Shown in pieces: positions 47,954 to 57,057 of a stretch of DNA of 64,000 nt (position 1 is the first letter of the stretch; each line of letters opens with the position of its first letter). The DNA is taken from positions 1-64,000 of the forward strand of contig JAIBDT010000002.1 of assembly GCA_024686085.1 (NCBI GenBank). Direction: 5' to 3'. The notes below the pieces were generated by a model. It did no database searches, was not told where the DNA came from, and worked only from the letters and a program-made list of their open reading frames with translations. The stretch is from Loktanella sp. GTDB taxonomy: Bacteria > Pseudomonadota > Alphaproteobacteria > Rhodobacterales > Rhodobacteraceae. The translations under genes and the position numbers were made by a program.

Positions 47954-48274
47954 ATGGCAACCGTAGCAGTAACAGACGCAACATTTGACGCCGAAGTGCG
48001 TCAGTCCGACATCCCAGTCGTCGTCGACTTTTGGGCAGAATGGTGCGGTCCATGTAAACAGATCGGCCCAGCACTCGAAGAACTGTCCGCCGAAATGGAA
48101 GGCAAAGTCAAAATCGTCAAAGTTGACGTAGACACCAACCCGAACTCCCCTGCTCAAATGGGCGTGCGCGGAATTCCGGCACTGTTCATCTTCAAGAACG
48201 GCGAAGTCGTGTCAAACAAAGCAGGCGCCGCACCCAAAGCAGCCCTGCAAAGCTGGATCGAAGACTCGATTTAA
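47954..48274 (+). CDS. trxA: Thioredoxin 1
   Basis: Cytoplasmic disulphide reductase of 106 residues. Active site WCGPC with Cys31 and Cys34 ([14 protein letters not shown]), cis-Pro in [16 protein letters not shown] upstream. It follows addA by 57 bases, the common alphaproteobacterial order, and ends in its own terminator. Confidence 0.98.
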   Translation: MATVAVTDATFDAEVRQSDIPVVVDFWAEWCGPCKQIGPALEELSAEMEGKVKIVKVDVDTNPNSPAQMGVRGIPALFIFKNGEVVSNKAGAAPKAALQSWIEDSI

Positions 48275-48295
48275 GCCTTAAGAATATATGAAATC

Positions 48296-48320
48296 GGGCG
48301 CCCAAGTGGCGCCCTTTTTT
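48296..48320 (+). terminator. Rho-independent terminator of trxA
   Basis: Perfect stem GGGCGCC (48296-48302) and GGCGCCC (48308-48314), loop CAAGT, six T (48315-48320). Confidence 0.93.
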
Positions 48321-48328
48321 ATGTCCGC

Positions 48329-48358
48329 CTTGTAGCGTTCGACTTGGACCGCCATATA
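48329..48358 (+). promoter_or_regulatory. Possible RpoH (heat-shock) promoter of hslVU
   Basis: CTTGTA (48329-48334), 18-base gap, CATATA (48353-48358), just after the trxA terminator and before hslV. The CTTG box with a CCATAT-like -10 fits alphaproteobacterial sigma-32 promoters, and hslVU is a known heat-shock operon. A housekeeping promoter cannot be excluded. Confidence 0.4.
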
Positions 48359-48385
48359 GGTTTCAGCAAAGTGAAGGACGCAACA

Positions 48386-48943
48386 ATGGCAAAAGACGAA
48401 TTTCCAGGTTGGCACGGCACAACGATTATCGGCGTGCGAAAAGACGGTAAAGTCGTCATCGCAGGCGACGGGCAAGTCAGTCTTGGCCAGACCGTCATCA
48501 AAGGCACAGCACGTAAAGTGCGCCGCTTGTCGCCGGGTGGGCAAGACGTTATCGCGGGCTTTGCAGGCTCCACCGCTGATGCCTTCACACTGCTGGAACG
48601 GCTCGAGAAAAAACTCGAAGCCACGCCCGGTCAACTTGCCCGCGCCTCTGTTGAGTTGGCTAAAGACTGGCGCACCGACAAATACCTGCAAAAGCTAGAG
48701 GCGATGTTGATCGTCTCAGACGGTCGCGAACTGTTCGTCATCACTGGCGCAGGCGACGTCTTGGAACCCGAACATGACGTGACCGCCATTGGCTCTGGCG
48801 GAAATTTTGCACTGGCCGCAGGGCGCGCCCTGATGGACAGCGACCTCGACGCCGAGGCTATCGCTCGCAAAGCCATGGCCATTGCCTCCGACATCTGCGT
48901 CTACACAAACGGCCGCCTCACAGTGGAAAGTATTACAGCATGA
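48386..48943 (+). CDS. hslV: ATP-dependent protease proteolytic subunit HslV
   Basis: Threonine protease of 185 residues that forms the HslUV (ClpQY) complex. A propeptide ([11 protein letters not shown]) precedes the catalytic Thr12, exposed on maturation ([23 protein letters not shown]). [14 protein letters not shown] is typical. The start at 48386 follows GAAGGA; a longer frame to 48344 lacks this. The short propeptide is the alphaproteobacterial form; E. coli HslV has only the initiator Met. Overlaps hslU by 4 bases. Confidence 0.96.
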   Translation: MAKDEFPGWHGTTIIGVRKDGKVVIAGDGQVSLGQTVIKGTARKVRRLSPGGQDVIAGFAGSTADAFTLLERLEKKLEATPGQLARASVELAKDWRTDKYLQKLEAMLIVSDGRELFVITGAGDVLEPEHDVTAIGSGGNFALAAGRALMDSDLDAEAIARKAMAIASDICVYTNGRLTVESITA

Positions 48944-50244
48944 CCGACCTGACCCCCCGCGAAATCGTCTCCGAACTTGACCGCTATATCATCGGCCAAA
49001 ATGACGCCAAGCGCGCCGTGGCCGTGGCGCTGCGAAACCGTTGGCGCCGCAAGCAACTTGGCGATGATCTGCGCGATGAAGTCTATCCAAAGAACATCCT
49101 GATGATCGGGCCAACTGGCGTTGGTAAAACCGAAATTTCTCGTCGCTTGGCGAAACTTGCCCGTGCGCCGTTCATCAAAGTCGAAGCGACCAAGTTTACC
49201 GAAGTGGGTTACGTTGGCCGTGACGTTGAACAGATCATCCGCGACCTGATTGAAAACGCCATCATCGACACCCGCGAACACATGCGCGAAGACGTCGCCG
49301 CCAATGCCCGAGAAGCCGCAGAAGAACGGGTCATTACCGCCGTTGCAGGTGCAGACGCACGTGACGGCACCCGCGAACTGTTTCGCAAAAAGCTCAAATC
49401 AGGCGAACTTGATAACACGATCATCGAACTCGAACTCGCAGACACCTCCAACCCGATGGGTGGTTTTGAAGTCCCCGGTCAACCTGGGGGCATGGGCGGC
49501 ATGATGAACCTTGGCGAGTTGTTCGGTAAAATGGGCGGACGTACAGTCAAAAAGAAAATGACCGTCGCCGACAGCTATGATGCACTGATCGCAGATGAGG
49601 CAGACAAGCTACTCGACGACGAGGCCGTGACCAAAATCGCACTCGAAGCGGTCGAGCAAAACGGGATCGTGTTCCTAGACGAGATCGATAAAGTTTGCGC
49701 GAAATCTGACGCGCGTGGCGCTGATGTATCCCGCGAAGGGGTGCAGCGCGACTTGCTGCCACTGATTGAAGGCACCACCGTTTCCACCAAATACGGACCG
49801 ATAAAGACAGACCACATCCTGTTCATCGCGTCGGGTGCGTTTCACGTAGCAAAACCGTCCGACCTGTTGCCAGAACTCCAAGGTCGCCTGCCAATCCGCG
49901 TTGAACTGCGCGCTCTGACAGAGGCTGATTTTGTGCGCATCCTGACCGAGACAGACAATGCACTCACACTGCAATACTCAGCCTTGATGGCCACGGAAAA
50001 AGTAACCGTAACTTTCTCCGACGACGGAATCAAAGCGCTTGCAAAGATCGCCGCAGAGGTGAACGAGAGCGTCGAAAACATCGGCGCACGCAGACTCTAC
50101 ACCGTGATTGAACGGGTATTTGAAGACCTGTCCTTTAACGCGCCAGACCGCACCGGTGACGAGATCACAATCGATGCCGCCTTCGTCGAGACACATCTGG
50201 GCGAGCTGTCCCGCTCGACAGATTTGTCGCGCTACGTGCTTTAG
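48940..50244 (+). CDS. hslU: HslU ATPase (ClpY)
   Basis: AAA+ unfoldase of 434 residues that feeds substrates to HslV. Walker [19 protein letters not shown], Walker [13 protein letters not shown]-domain in the middle (about 110-230) with [13 protein letters not shown], sensor 2 [14 protein letters not shown], and the C-terminal LSRYVL tail that docks into HslV. ATGA overlap with hslV. Confidence 0.97.
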   Translation: MTDLTPREIVSELDRYIIGQNDAKRAVAVALRNRWRRKQLGDDLRDEVYPKNILMIGPTGVGKTEISRRLAKLARAPFIKVEATKFTEVGYVGRDVEQIIRDLIENAIIDTREHMREDVAANAREAAEERVITAVAGADARDGTRELFRKKLKSGELDNTIIELELADTSNPMGGFEVPGQPGGMGGMMNLGELFGKMGGRTVKKKMTVADSYDALIADEADKLLDDEAVTKIALEAVEQNGIVFLDEIDKVCAKSDARGADVSREGVQRDLLPLIEGTTVSTKYGPIKTDHILFIASGAFHVAKPSDLLPELQGRLPIRVELRALTEADFVRILTETDNALTLQYSALMATEKVTVTFSDDGIKALAKIAAEVNESVENIGARRLYTVIERVFEDLSFNAPDRTGDEITIDAAFVETHLGELSRSTDLSRYVL

Positions 50245-50255
50245 GGCTTTTCGTC

Positions 50256-50283
50256 GCCGACATTCGCCCCCATGAATGTCGGC
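50256..50283 (+). promoter_or_regulatory. Perfect inverted repeat in front of MFS gene
   Basis: Ten-base arms GCCGACATTC (50256-50265) and GAATGTCGGC (50274-50283), eight-base loop, ending at the base before ATG 50284. No T run follows, so it is not a typical terminator; in RNA it would hide the ribosome landing region. Confidence 0.6.
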
Positions 50284-51510
50284 ATGAAAACAGGCTATAT
50301 TTCCTTCATCCGCGAAAACGCACCCTTCCTCGCGACGGGCGCGTTATTGTCGTTCATGTCCTGCCTTGGACAGACGTTTTTCATCTCGATCTTTGGCGGA
50401 GAAATCCGCGAGACCTTTAACCTGTCAAACGGGGATTGGGGCCTGCTTTATATGGTAGGCACCATGGCCTCTGCGGCGGTCATGGTGTTCGCGGGCGGAT
50501 TGGCCGACATCTTTCGGGTGCGGACACTCGGCATTTTCGTGATTGCAGGGCTGGCGGTGACATCTCTCGCAATGGCCTTCAACGCCTCGCTGATCGGTCT
50601 GGTCTTCATCATTTTCGCACTGCGGTTCCTTGGCCAAGGGATGGCGACCCACATATCCGCCGTCGCGATGGCACGGTGGTTTATCGCAACACGTGGTCGG
50701 GCACTTGCCGTTGCAGGGCTTGGGTTCATGATCGGCGAAGCCACCCTGCCCCTCACAATGGTCTGGCTTAAGTCGCACGTCGAGTGGCGCACCCTTTGGG
50801 TGTTCTTCGCGATCTTCTGCGTCGCAATGTGTCCCGTCATTTACCACCTGCTCAAACTTGAACGGACCCCGCAAAGTGCCGCGCAATCCAACGCAACACT
50901 CGGCATGATGGGCCGTCACTGGACGCGGCGGCAGGCACTAACCCACCCACTCTTCTGGCTGCTTGTGCCTGCAATCGTTTGCTTCTCTGGGTTCGGCACC
51001 GTGTTCTGGTTCCACCAAGCACATTTCGCCGAAATCAAAGGTTGGTCACACTTGTCACTTGTGGCCGTTTTCCCACTCGGCACAGCGACCCTCGCTCTTA
51101 GCACCATCTTCTACGGTTGGGCGATTGACCGCTTCGGCGTGAACCGTCTGCTTCCGCTCTACATCGTCCCCTACATCATCGCATTCGTGCTGCACTGGTA
51201 TGCACCATCACTGGCATGGACAGCACTCGCCGTAATTCTAATGGGCATGTCGGGGGGCGGACATGGAACCTTGCTTAACGCGTGTTGGGCGGAATTCTAC
51301 GGCACGCAATTCATCGGCTCGATCAAATCGGCCGCAACAGCATTGATGGTTCTCGGCTCTGCTATTGGGCCAGGTTTAAGTGGCTGGTTGATCGATATCG
51401 GGGTCGGTCTGGAAATCCAGATGCTCGGCTACGCAATCTGCTTTGCAATCTCGGCGCTCTGCTTCTGGGCAGCCGCCCGCATGGCCCAGCGTCTAACGGT
51501 TCTTGCGTAG
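50284..51510 (+). CDS. MFS transporter
   Basis: About 408 residues with twelve predicted helices (for example FLATGALLSFMSCLGQTFFISIF, MASAAVMVFAGGLADIF, IFALRFLGQGMATHIS). The loop motif GGLADIFRVR is a variant of the MFS signature. Substrate unknown; relatives in Roseobacters have no proven function. Two ATG candidates: 50272, inside the inverted repeat, and 50284, right after it. I favour 50284, as MKTGYISFIRENAPFL starts like relatives, but neither has a clear Shine-Dalgarno. Its 3' end overlaps the convergent smr gene by 18 bases. Confidence 0.85.
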   Translation: MKTGYISFIRENAPFLATGALLSFMSCLGQTFFISIFGGEIRETFNLSNGDWGLLYMVGTMASAAVMVFAGGLADIFRVRTLGIFVIAGLAVTSLAMAFNASLIGLVFIIFALRFLGQGMATHISAVAMARWFIATRGRALAVAGLGFMIGEATLPLTMVWLKSHVEWRTLWVFFAIFCVAMCPVIYHLLKLERTPQSAAQSNATLGMMGRHWTRRQALTHPLFWLLVPAIVCFSGFGTVFWFHQAHFAEIKGWSHLSLVAVFPLGTATLALSTIFYGWAIDRFGVNRLLPLYIVPYIIAFVLHWYAPSLAWTALAVILMGMSGGGHGTLLNACWAEFYGTQFIGSIKSAATALMVLGSAIGPGLSGWLIDIGVGLEIQMLGYAICFAISALCFWAAARMAQRLTVLA

Positions 51511-52080
51511 ATAGACGTAATAGGCGCCATGCCCGCCGTGGGTCAAATGCGCGGGCGTCACCTGCAAAATCGCTTGCGCCAAGGGCGGCAACGCCATCCA
51601 CTGCGGCACTTGATGACGCAAAACACCATGACGCACAGGGATCGGCCCGCCATCATCGCGCACCTTGCCCTTTCCCGTAATGACCAAGACCAGACGACGG
51701 CCAATCGCATGGGATCCCAAGATAAACGCAACCAACTCGGGATGCGCCTCAGACATTGTCATCCCGTGCAAATCAATGCGAGCCTCTGGCTTTAGCTTGC
51801 CACGGGTCATCTTGCCGTAGGCTTTGTTGTCCATATTCACAGGGGCTTGGGTCAGGCGCGCCGTGATACTAGGCAAGATATCGTGACCACGTGTATGTTT
51901 GGCCTTTTCGCCCAGCATGAAATGATGGATCGGATCGGGATGCTTGACCACGGGCCTGTTCACAGGCTTGGGCGCAGGAATCGGCTCTATCGGACGCGTA
52001 GCATCAAGCGGATGGGCGGTATCCGCGACGCGATCCCATAAGGCGCGTTCTTCAACAGAGAGATGGCGAGGGCGTCTCAT
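51493..52080 (-). CDS. Smr-domain endonuclease-like protein
   Basis: 195 residues. The N-terminal half is Pro/His-rich and basic (IEPIPAPKPVNRPVVKHPDP); the C-terminal Smr domain has ARIDLHGMTMSEAHPEL and LVLVITGKGKVRDDGGPI, the DLHG and TGKG motifs needed for nicking nuclease activity in Smr proteins. It overlaps mltA by 4 bases; Tim44-like, mltA, smr is a conserved alphaproteobacterial operon. Role probably in DNA or RNA processing; not proven. Confidence 0.9.
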   Translation of the reverse strand: MRRPRHLSVEERALWDRVADTAHPLDATRPIEPIPAPKPVNRPVVKHPDPIHHFMLGEKAKHTRGHDILPSITARLTQAPVNMDNKAYGKMTRGKLKPEARIDLHGMTMSEAHPELVAFILGSHAIGRRLVLVITGKGKVRDDGGPIPVRHGVLRHQVPQWMALPPLAQAILQVTPAHLTHGGHGAYYVYLRKNR

Positions 52081-53111
52081 TCAATCGTTTCGGGCAACAT
52101 TGCATAGGCCATCTGGATTGGCAGCAGACGGATCATGCGGCCACCATCCTTGATACGACCTGCCTTACGACCCGCAGCATCACCTGTACCGTAGAAAATA
52201 TCGGCGCGCTGCGCACCTTTAATCGCAGAGCCAGTATCTTGAGCCACCATCAAACGGTGCATCGGGGTCGCGCCCTCTTTCTCGACCCAAACAGGGGTGC
52301 CCAACGCGGTAAATGCAGGATCCACCGCAATAGAACGCCCCGTCGTGATCGACCGGTTCATTGCACCTAAGGGGCCTTTGTCAGCCGGCACTTCATTGAC
52401 TTCACGAAAGAAGACATAGCTTTTGTTGACCCACAAAAGGTCACGGCCATCATCGGGGTTATTGCGGACCCAATTGCGGATGACCTGCGCAGATACTTGG
52501 TGCTGGTCATAAATGCCACGATCAATCAGCTCGCGACCAATGGACGAATATTCATGCCCGTTCTTGCCGCCATAGCCAACACGGATGCCGCCACCGTCGG
52601 GGTAACGAATGCGGCCCGACCCTTGAACCTGCAAAAAGAACAGATCAACAGGATCAGCCAACCACGCAATCTCCAACCCGCGGCCCGCAAGGGGACGGCC
52701 ATCTTCGATTTCCTGACGGGTCAAATACGGTTCGCCCGCAACATGGTCGTCAGGCAGGCGGTAGATCGGATATTGGTATTCGCCACCTTGGGTCGGTGCG
52801 CCCCGCAACTCCGGCTCAAAGTATCCGGTAAACAACATCGGTGCGCCGTCTTGGATCAAAACAGGCTGGAAAAACGCTTCGAAAAAGGCACGCGCATCTG
52901 GGGCGGTCTTGGCAACAGCACAAATACCATCCCACTCGGGGTCCTTCAGATCACCGCAGGTTTCCGTAAAAACCGTTAAGGCCGCCTGATGATCATCAGC
53001 GGCCCAGTCATCCAAATCGTCAAATGACAATAACGTAAAAGTCGGCTCTGCCATCGCGGCCCCCGTGATCGAAATGCTAAGGGCCGCAGCCCCTAGCCAG
53101 TTTCGGGTCAT
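52077..53111 (-). CDS. mltA: Membrane-bound lytic murein transglycosylase A
   Basis: 344 residues. Signal peptide MTRNWLGAAALSISITGAAMAEP; no lipobox Cys, unlike the E. coli lipoprotein, so it may be soluble in the periplasm. MltA barrel (MLFTGYFEPELRGAPTQGGEYQYPIYR; FFLQVQGSGRIRYPDGG) and the C-terminal 3D domain (LMVAQDTGSAIKGAQRADIFYGTG), whose Asp in AQDTG is the catalytic acid. Cleaves peptidoglycan glycan strands to anhydro-MurNAc products, which connects to the amgK/murU recycling genes in this window. ATGA overlaps on both sides. Confidence 0.94.
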   Translation of the reverse strand: MTRNWLGAAALSISITGAAMAEPTFTLLSFDDLDDWAADDHQAALTVFTETCGDLKDPEWDGICAVAKTAPDARAFFEAFFQPVLIQDGAPMLFTGYFEPELRGAPTQGGEYQYPIYRLPDDHVAGEPYLTRQEIEDGRPLAGRGLEIAWLADPVDLFFLQVQGSGRIRYPDGGGIRVGYGGKNGHEYSSIGRELIDRGIYDQHQVSAQVIRNWVRNNPDDGRDLLWVNKSYVFFREVNEVPADKGPLGAMNRSITTGRSIAVDPAFTALGTPVWVEKEGATPMHRLMVAQDTGSAIKGAQRADIFYGTGDAAGRKAGRIKDGGRMIRLLPIQMAYAMLPETIE

Positions 53112-53761
53112 TCGTCAGTGGCAACAAGATGCCAATTAGGATCATTGGCATCCATGTCGCGGGCAAAGGTCCAAACGTCCTTTTGGCGCTTGATTTCATT
53201 GGCGTTGCCTTCAACGACATCGCCACCAGCATCACGGACCTGATAGGTCAGCTCACCCATAAAGCGCACAGTGACCTCGGCCTCTTTGGTTGCTTCATCA
53301 AACGTCGCACCTTTGAGGGTCAAATCTGAAATACCAACAAAAGTCGCCTCAACGGTCAGGCCCTTTTTCTCGCGCTCATCAACCACAGTCGAGAACGCCT
53401 CGTAAACATCTTCCGAGATAAACGGCAGAACGCTGGCCAGATCACCACGCTCAAACGCCATCAGGATCATCTCATAGGCACCGCGTGCGCCACCCAAGAA
53501 TTCGGTGACATTAAACGACGGGTCAATGCGCTTCATCGCAGCAAGGGCAATCGCGGTATCGGATCCTTCCTCGGTATGATCCGTGATGTCCAGATCAGGG
53601 CCACCTTCGATGACCTCAAACCCTTTGCGGTTCAATCCGTCTGGTTTACGTTCCAGCGGTTTCTCAAAACCCTCGCGGGTACCCAATACACTGCGCAGAC
53701 GCAGGATCAGAAATACTGCAATGCCAGCAAGTACCAAAAGTTGGATAATCGGAGAGTTCAT
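53108..53761 (-). CDS. Tim44-like/MBA1-like membrane-associated protein
   Basis: 217 residues. One N-terminal helix (IIQLLVLAGIAVFLILRLRSVLG), a short linker, and a Tim44-like domain (about 80-215) with FNVTEFLGGARGAYEMILMAFERGDL and the C-terminal WTFARDMDANDPNWHLVATDE. In mitochondria Tim44 helps protein import; bacterial relatives are inner-membrane proteins of unsettled function. Start at 53761 follows AAGAGG. Divergent from fxsA; overlaps mltA. Confidence 0.9.
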   Translation of the reverse strand: MNSPIIQLLVLAGIAVFLILRLRSVLGTREGFEKPLERKPDGLNRKGFEVIEGGPDLDITDHTEEGSDTAIALAAMKRIDPSFNVTEFLGGARGAYEMILMAFERGDLASVLPFISEDVYEAFSTVVDEREKKGLTVEATFVGISDLTLKGATFDEATKEAEVTVRFMGELTYQVRDAGGDVVEGNANEIKRQKDVWTFARDMDANDPNWHLVATDE

Positions 53762-53873
53762 GTGGGCCTCTTTTACATAGGGCATGGAAACGCGGGGTTG
53801 CGTTCCTTATGTAGGTGCGGCGGGGGTCCAAGTCCACCTTACCCCTACAACAACATATGAAAGGGCCCATGTT

Positions 53874-54344
53874 ATGTGGCTTTTAATAGCATTTATCGCG
53901 ATTCCGCTGCTAGAGATCGGATTATTCATCCAAGTCGGGGGCTTTATCGGGCTCTGGCCGACACTTGCAATCGTGCTTGTGACGGCGGTTTTGGGGTCTT
54001 CTCTGGTTCGAAGCCAAGGCGCGCGCGAACTTTCCAAGCTGCAAGGCTCGTTTTCTGCGCTCAATGATCCCACAGAACCACTGGCAAACGGGGCAATGAT
54101 CCTATTTGCAGGGGCTTTGCTGCTGACACCGGGGTTCTTTACCGATGCTGTCGGTTTTGCACTGCTGTTTCCACCATTTCGGGCGGCTGCGTTCAAATGG
54201 GCTAAATCACGCGTCAAAGTGCAGCAATTCACGATGGGAACAGGGCCTGCACAGCCGCAAAGACCTGATGATCAAGTCATTGAGGGCGAATTTGAAGAAG
54301 TCACGCGCAAGACCGAAGGCCCATCTGGCTGGACGCGCGACTAA
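53874..54344 (+). CDS. fxsA: FxsA membrane protein
   Basis: 156 residues with about four short helices: MWLLIAFIAIPLLEIGLFIQVGGFIG, WPTLAIVLVTAVLGSSLVRSQG, GAMILFAGALLLTPGFFTDAVGFAL. This is the FxsA pattern; in E. coli overexpression relieves T7 exclusion. C-terminal tail is basic and cytosolic. AAAGGG precedes ATG 53874; 90 bases further upstream the frame is open but would cross the promoter region. Confidence 0.9.
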   Translation: MWLLIAFIAIPLLEIGLFIQVGGFIGLWPTLAIVLVTAVLGSSLVRSQGARELSKLQGSFSALNDPTEPLANGAMILFAGALLLTPGFFTDAVGFALLFPPFRAAAFKWAKSRVKVQQFTMGTGPAQPQRPDDQVIEGEFEEVTRKTEGPSGWTRD

Positions 54345-54411
54345 ACATGATTGAGGGACCGTCTAAGTCCTGATAGGAACAGCCGAACCTTTTTAACGCC
54401 GGAGCAATTTT

Positions 54412-54912
54412 ATGGCCGATACACCACAAACAGGCGCAGACGCTGCCGCCGCACCAAAAGTCAACAATCGCGTGTTGGCACAATACGTTCGCGACTTGTC
54501 GTTTGAAAACATCCTTGCGCAAAAGGGCGTTGCGGGCGACGCACAGCCAGAGATCAAAGTTCAGGTTAACCTCGACGCACGCAAGCGCGGTGCCGAGAAC
54601 CAGTTCGAAGTGATCACCAAGCTGAAGATCGAAAGCAACACCAAGGAAAAGGGCGATCCATTGTTCGTTCTGGAAATTGAATATGCAGGCGTCTTCGAAG
54701 TGACCGGTGTGCCAGAGGATCAGATGCACCCTTACCTTTTGATCGAATGCCCGCGCATCACATTCCCGTTCCTGCGCCGCATCGTCAGCGACGTCACACG
54801 TGACGGTGGCTTCCCGCCGCTGAACCTAGAGACAATCGACTTCATGGCGCTTTACCGCAACGAGATCGCTCGCCGCGTCGAAGCAGACAAAGAAAAGCCT
54901 AAAGTAAACTGA
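54412..54912 (+). CDS. secB: SecB export chaperone
   Basis: Tetrameric cytosolic chaperone that holds pre-proteins unfolded and hands them to SecA. 166 residues: VLAQYVRDLSFENI, VNLDARKRGAENQFEV, LLIECPRITFPFLRRIVSDVTRDGGFPPLNLETIDF, and the short C-terminal tail are all diagnostic. Preceded by a 67-base gap after fxsA. Confidence 0.97.
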   Translation: MADTPQTGADAAAAPKVNNRVLAQYVRDLSFENILAQKGVAGDAQPEIKVQVNLDARKRGAENQFEVITKLKIESNTKEKGDPLFVLEIEYAGVFEVTGVPEDQMHPYLLIECPRITFPFLRRIVSDVTRDGGFPPLNLETIDFMALYRNEIARRVEADKEKPKVN

Positions 54913-54927
54913 GGGCTACCCTAGTTT
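54906..54927. terminator. Convergent secB/dnaQ hairpin
   Basis: AAACT.AGGG (54906-54915) pairs with CCCTAGTTT (54919-54927) with one bulged base and a three-base loop, over the two stop codons, which are only 3 bases apart. Weak; may end transcription in both directions. Confidence 0.35.
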
Positions 54928-55647
54928 CTTCCAAATTGCGCCGTCGCCCAGCTTTTCAACAAAAGCATCATGGGCGGCGGTTTCTTCTTTTGTCAGTTTG
55001 GACGGCAGCGGGGTCGGGCGCGGGGCCGCACGCCAAGCGGTCAACACGCCGTTCTCGTTTGTTCTGCGACTATCGGCTGCCAAGGCAAAATCCGGCTGGC
55101 GACCACCGATCAGTTCGAGATACACCTCGGCCAGAATTTCGCTGTCCAACAAAGCGCCGTGTAATGTGCGGCTAGAGTTGTCGATGCTAAAGCGGCGGCA
55201 AAGCGCATCCAGTGAGGCAGGCGATCCGGGAAATTTACGGCGCGCAATCGCCAAGGTATCCACCGACTGATCCATCGGCAAAAGCGGGCGGTTTATCCAG
55301 CCTAATTCGGCATTCAGAAACTTCATGTCAAACGCAGCATTGTGAATGACCAGTTTGGCATCCCCAATGAAATCAATGAAACCCTGCGCAATATCGGCAA
55401 AAACGGGTTTGTCCCGCAATGTCACTTGGCCTGTGGTCGGGGTTTGCGGTGGTTCCAACAAATCAGGGCCAATTCCATGAACACCAAAGGCGCCGGCGGG
55501 CATAGACCGTTTTGGGTTAATATACTGATGATAGGTGCGGCCCGTCGGCATATGGCCAATCAGCTCAATCGCACCGATTTCAACGATGCGGTCACCTTCG
55601 TGGGGTTCAAACCCTGTGGTTTCCGTATCTAGCACGATTTCACGCAA
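54916..55647 (-). CDS. dnaQ: DNA polymerase III epsilon subunit
   Basis: Proofreading 3'-5' exonuclease of the replicase, 243 residues. DEDDh motifs: EIVLDTETTGFEPHEGDRIVEIGAIE (Exo I), VIHNAAFDMKFLNAEL (Exo II) and HGALLDSEILAEVYLELIGGRQ (Exo III, His at start). Overlaps coaE by 8 bases; part of the maf-aroE-coaE-dnaQ operon running away from the candidate origin. Confidence 0.95.
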   Translation of the reverse strand: MREIVLDTETTGFEPHEGDRIVEIGAIELIGHMPTGRTYHQYINPKRSMPAGAFGVHGIGPDLLEPPQTPTTGQVTLRDKPVFADIAQGFIDFIGDAKLVIHNAAFDMKFLNAELGWINRPLLPMDQSVDTLAIARRKFPGSPASLDALCRRFSIDNSSRTLHGALLDSEILAEVYLELIGGRQPDFALAADSRRTNENGVLTAWRAAPRPTPLPSKLTKEETAAHDAFVEKLGDGAIWKKLG

Positions 55648-56230
55648 GGGACTGGCCTTTCAATTGGTCAACAATATCTCGCACAGCAAGACGGGCGGCG
55701 TCCATGGAAACTGTTGCGATGATATAATCTGCACGCGCGCGTTTTTCAGCGTCTGGCATCTGTTTGGACAGGATCAGATCAAACTGGGCGTCCGTCATAT
55801 CAGGGCGTTCGAGAACACGGGCGCGCTGAACCTCATAAGGGGCTGTCACCACAGCAACAGCATTAAGCCAAAGATCGGCTTTGGTCTCAAACAGCAACGG
55901 AATATCCAAAACAAGCAATGAATCCGGGTATTTGGCAAAGAACGCTTCACGATCGTCAGCAACCAAAGGATGGACGATCTGTTCAATCTGGCGCAATGCG
56001 TCAGGCTTGGCAGCGATCAATTCACGCAATGCAGGACGCGACACCGCACCTTCGGTCACAACTTCGGGGAACACCTTTGCAATCGGATCAACCGCAGCGC
56101 CGCCCTTTTCATAAAGGGCATGAACAGCGGCATCAGCATCCCAAACAGGGACACCTTCATCGCGAAACATCTGGGCCGTGGTTGATTTACCCATCCCGAT
56201 AGAGCCGGTTAATCCAAGAAGGTAACTCAT
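55640..56230 (-). CDS. coaE: Dephospho-CoA kinase
   Basis: Last step of coenzyme A synthesis. 196 residues, P-loop LLGLTGSIGMGKSTTA near the N-terminus, WDADAAVHALY and VLDIPLLFE substrate loops. Overlaps aroE by 4 bases (ATGA) and dnaQ by 8. Confidence 0.95.
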   Translation of the reverse strand: MSYLLGLTGSIGMGKSTTAQMFRDEGVPVWDADAAVHALYEKGGAAVDPIAKVFPEVVTEGAVSRPALRELIAAKPDALRQIEQIVHPLVADDREAFFAKYPDSLLVLDIPLLFETKADLWLNAVAVVTAPYEVQRARVLERPDMTDAQFDLILSKQMPDAEKRARADYIIATVSMDAARLAVRDIVDQLKGQSLA

Positions 56231-57057
56231 CCCAGAACGACACGACGGGTGTCATCGTCGACCTCGGGACGAACGCCAAACCAACGCTCGAATCCAGGCA
56301 CGCCTTGGTGCAGCAACATGCCCAGACCGTCGACCGTGATACAGCCAGCGGCATCAGCAAATTCCAACAGCTTGGTGCGCAGCGGACTATAGACAATATC
56401 CGTAACCAAAGTGCCTGCACGCAAACCATCCAGTGGAACGCGCAACTCGGCATTGCCCACCATACCCAGCGAGGTGGTGTTAATCACAGTTGCAGCGTCT
56501 TCCAGCATATTGCCAGCTTGCACCCAATCGACAACACGAATACGGGCACCAAACTCGGCGCGCAGGGCATCCGCCTTGGGACGGGTGCGGTTGGCGAGAT
56601 AGATCTCGGACACACCCGCATCAACCAAAGCCACGATAATGGCACGGGCGGCACCACCAGCGCCGAGAACTGCAGCAGGTCCAGCCTTGGGATTCCAGTC
56701 AGGGGCATTTTGCTTGAGGTTAGCTATGAAACCATAACCATCGGTATTATCTGCATAGATTGAACCGTCAGGCTTGAACGTCAGGGTATTCGCGGCACCG
56801 ATCAACGTCGCGCGATCACTGACTTGGTCAGCGACCTGCATGGCGGCAACTTTATGTGGCAGTGTCACGTTCACACCGACAAATCCCATCTTGGGTAATG
56901 TGTGCAGAACAGTCTCAAAGTCGTCTTCGGTGACATGCAACGGGACGTAATCGCCAAGCAAACCGTATTTACGCAACCAATGCTTATGCAGCCTTGGGGA
57001 CTTGGATTGGGCGATCGGGTTTCCCATAACGCCAGCAAGGGGGATATGCTTCATCAT
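56227..57057 (-). CDS. aroE: Shikimate dehydrogenase
   Basis: NADPH-dependent reduction of 3-dehydroshikimate. 276 residues. GVMGNPIAQSKSPRLHKHWL binds shikimate; catalytic Lys and Asp in VNVTLPHKVAA and ADNTDGYGF; Rossmann VLGAGGAARAII; NRTRPKAD adenosine-phosphate pocket. ATGA overlap with maf; two adjacent ATG codons at 57057 and 57054. Confidence 0.95.
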   Translation of the reverse strand: MMKHIPLAGVMGNPIAQSKSPRLHKHWLRKYGLLGDYVPLHVTEDDFETVLHTLPKMGFVGVNVTLPHKVAAMQVADQVSDRATLIGAANTLTFKPDGSIYADNTDGYGFIANLKQNAPDWNPKAGPAAVLGAGGAARAIIVALVDAGVSEIYLANRTRPKADALRAEFGARIRVVDWVQAGNMLEDAATVINTTSLGMVGNAELRVPLDGLRAGTLVTDIVYSPLRTKLLEFADAAGCITVDGLGMLLHQGVPGFERWFGVRPEVDDDTRRVVLG

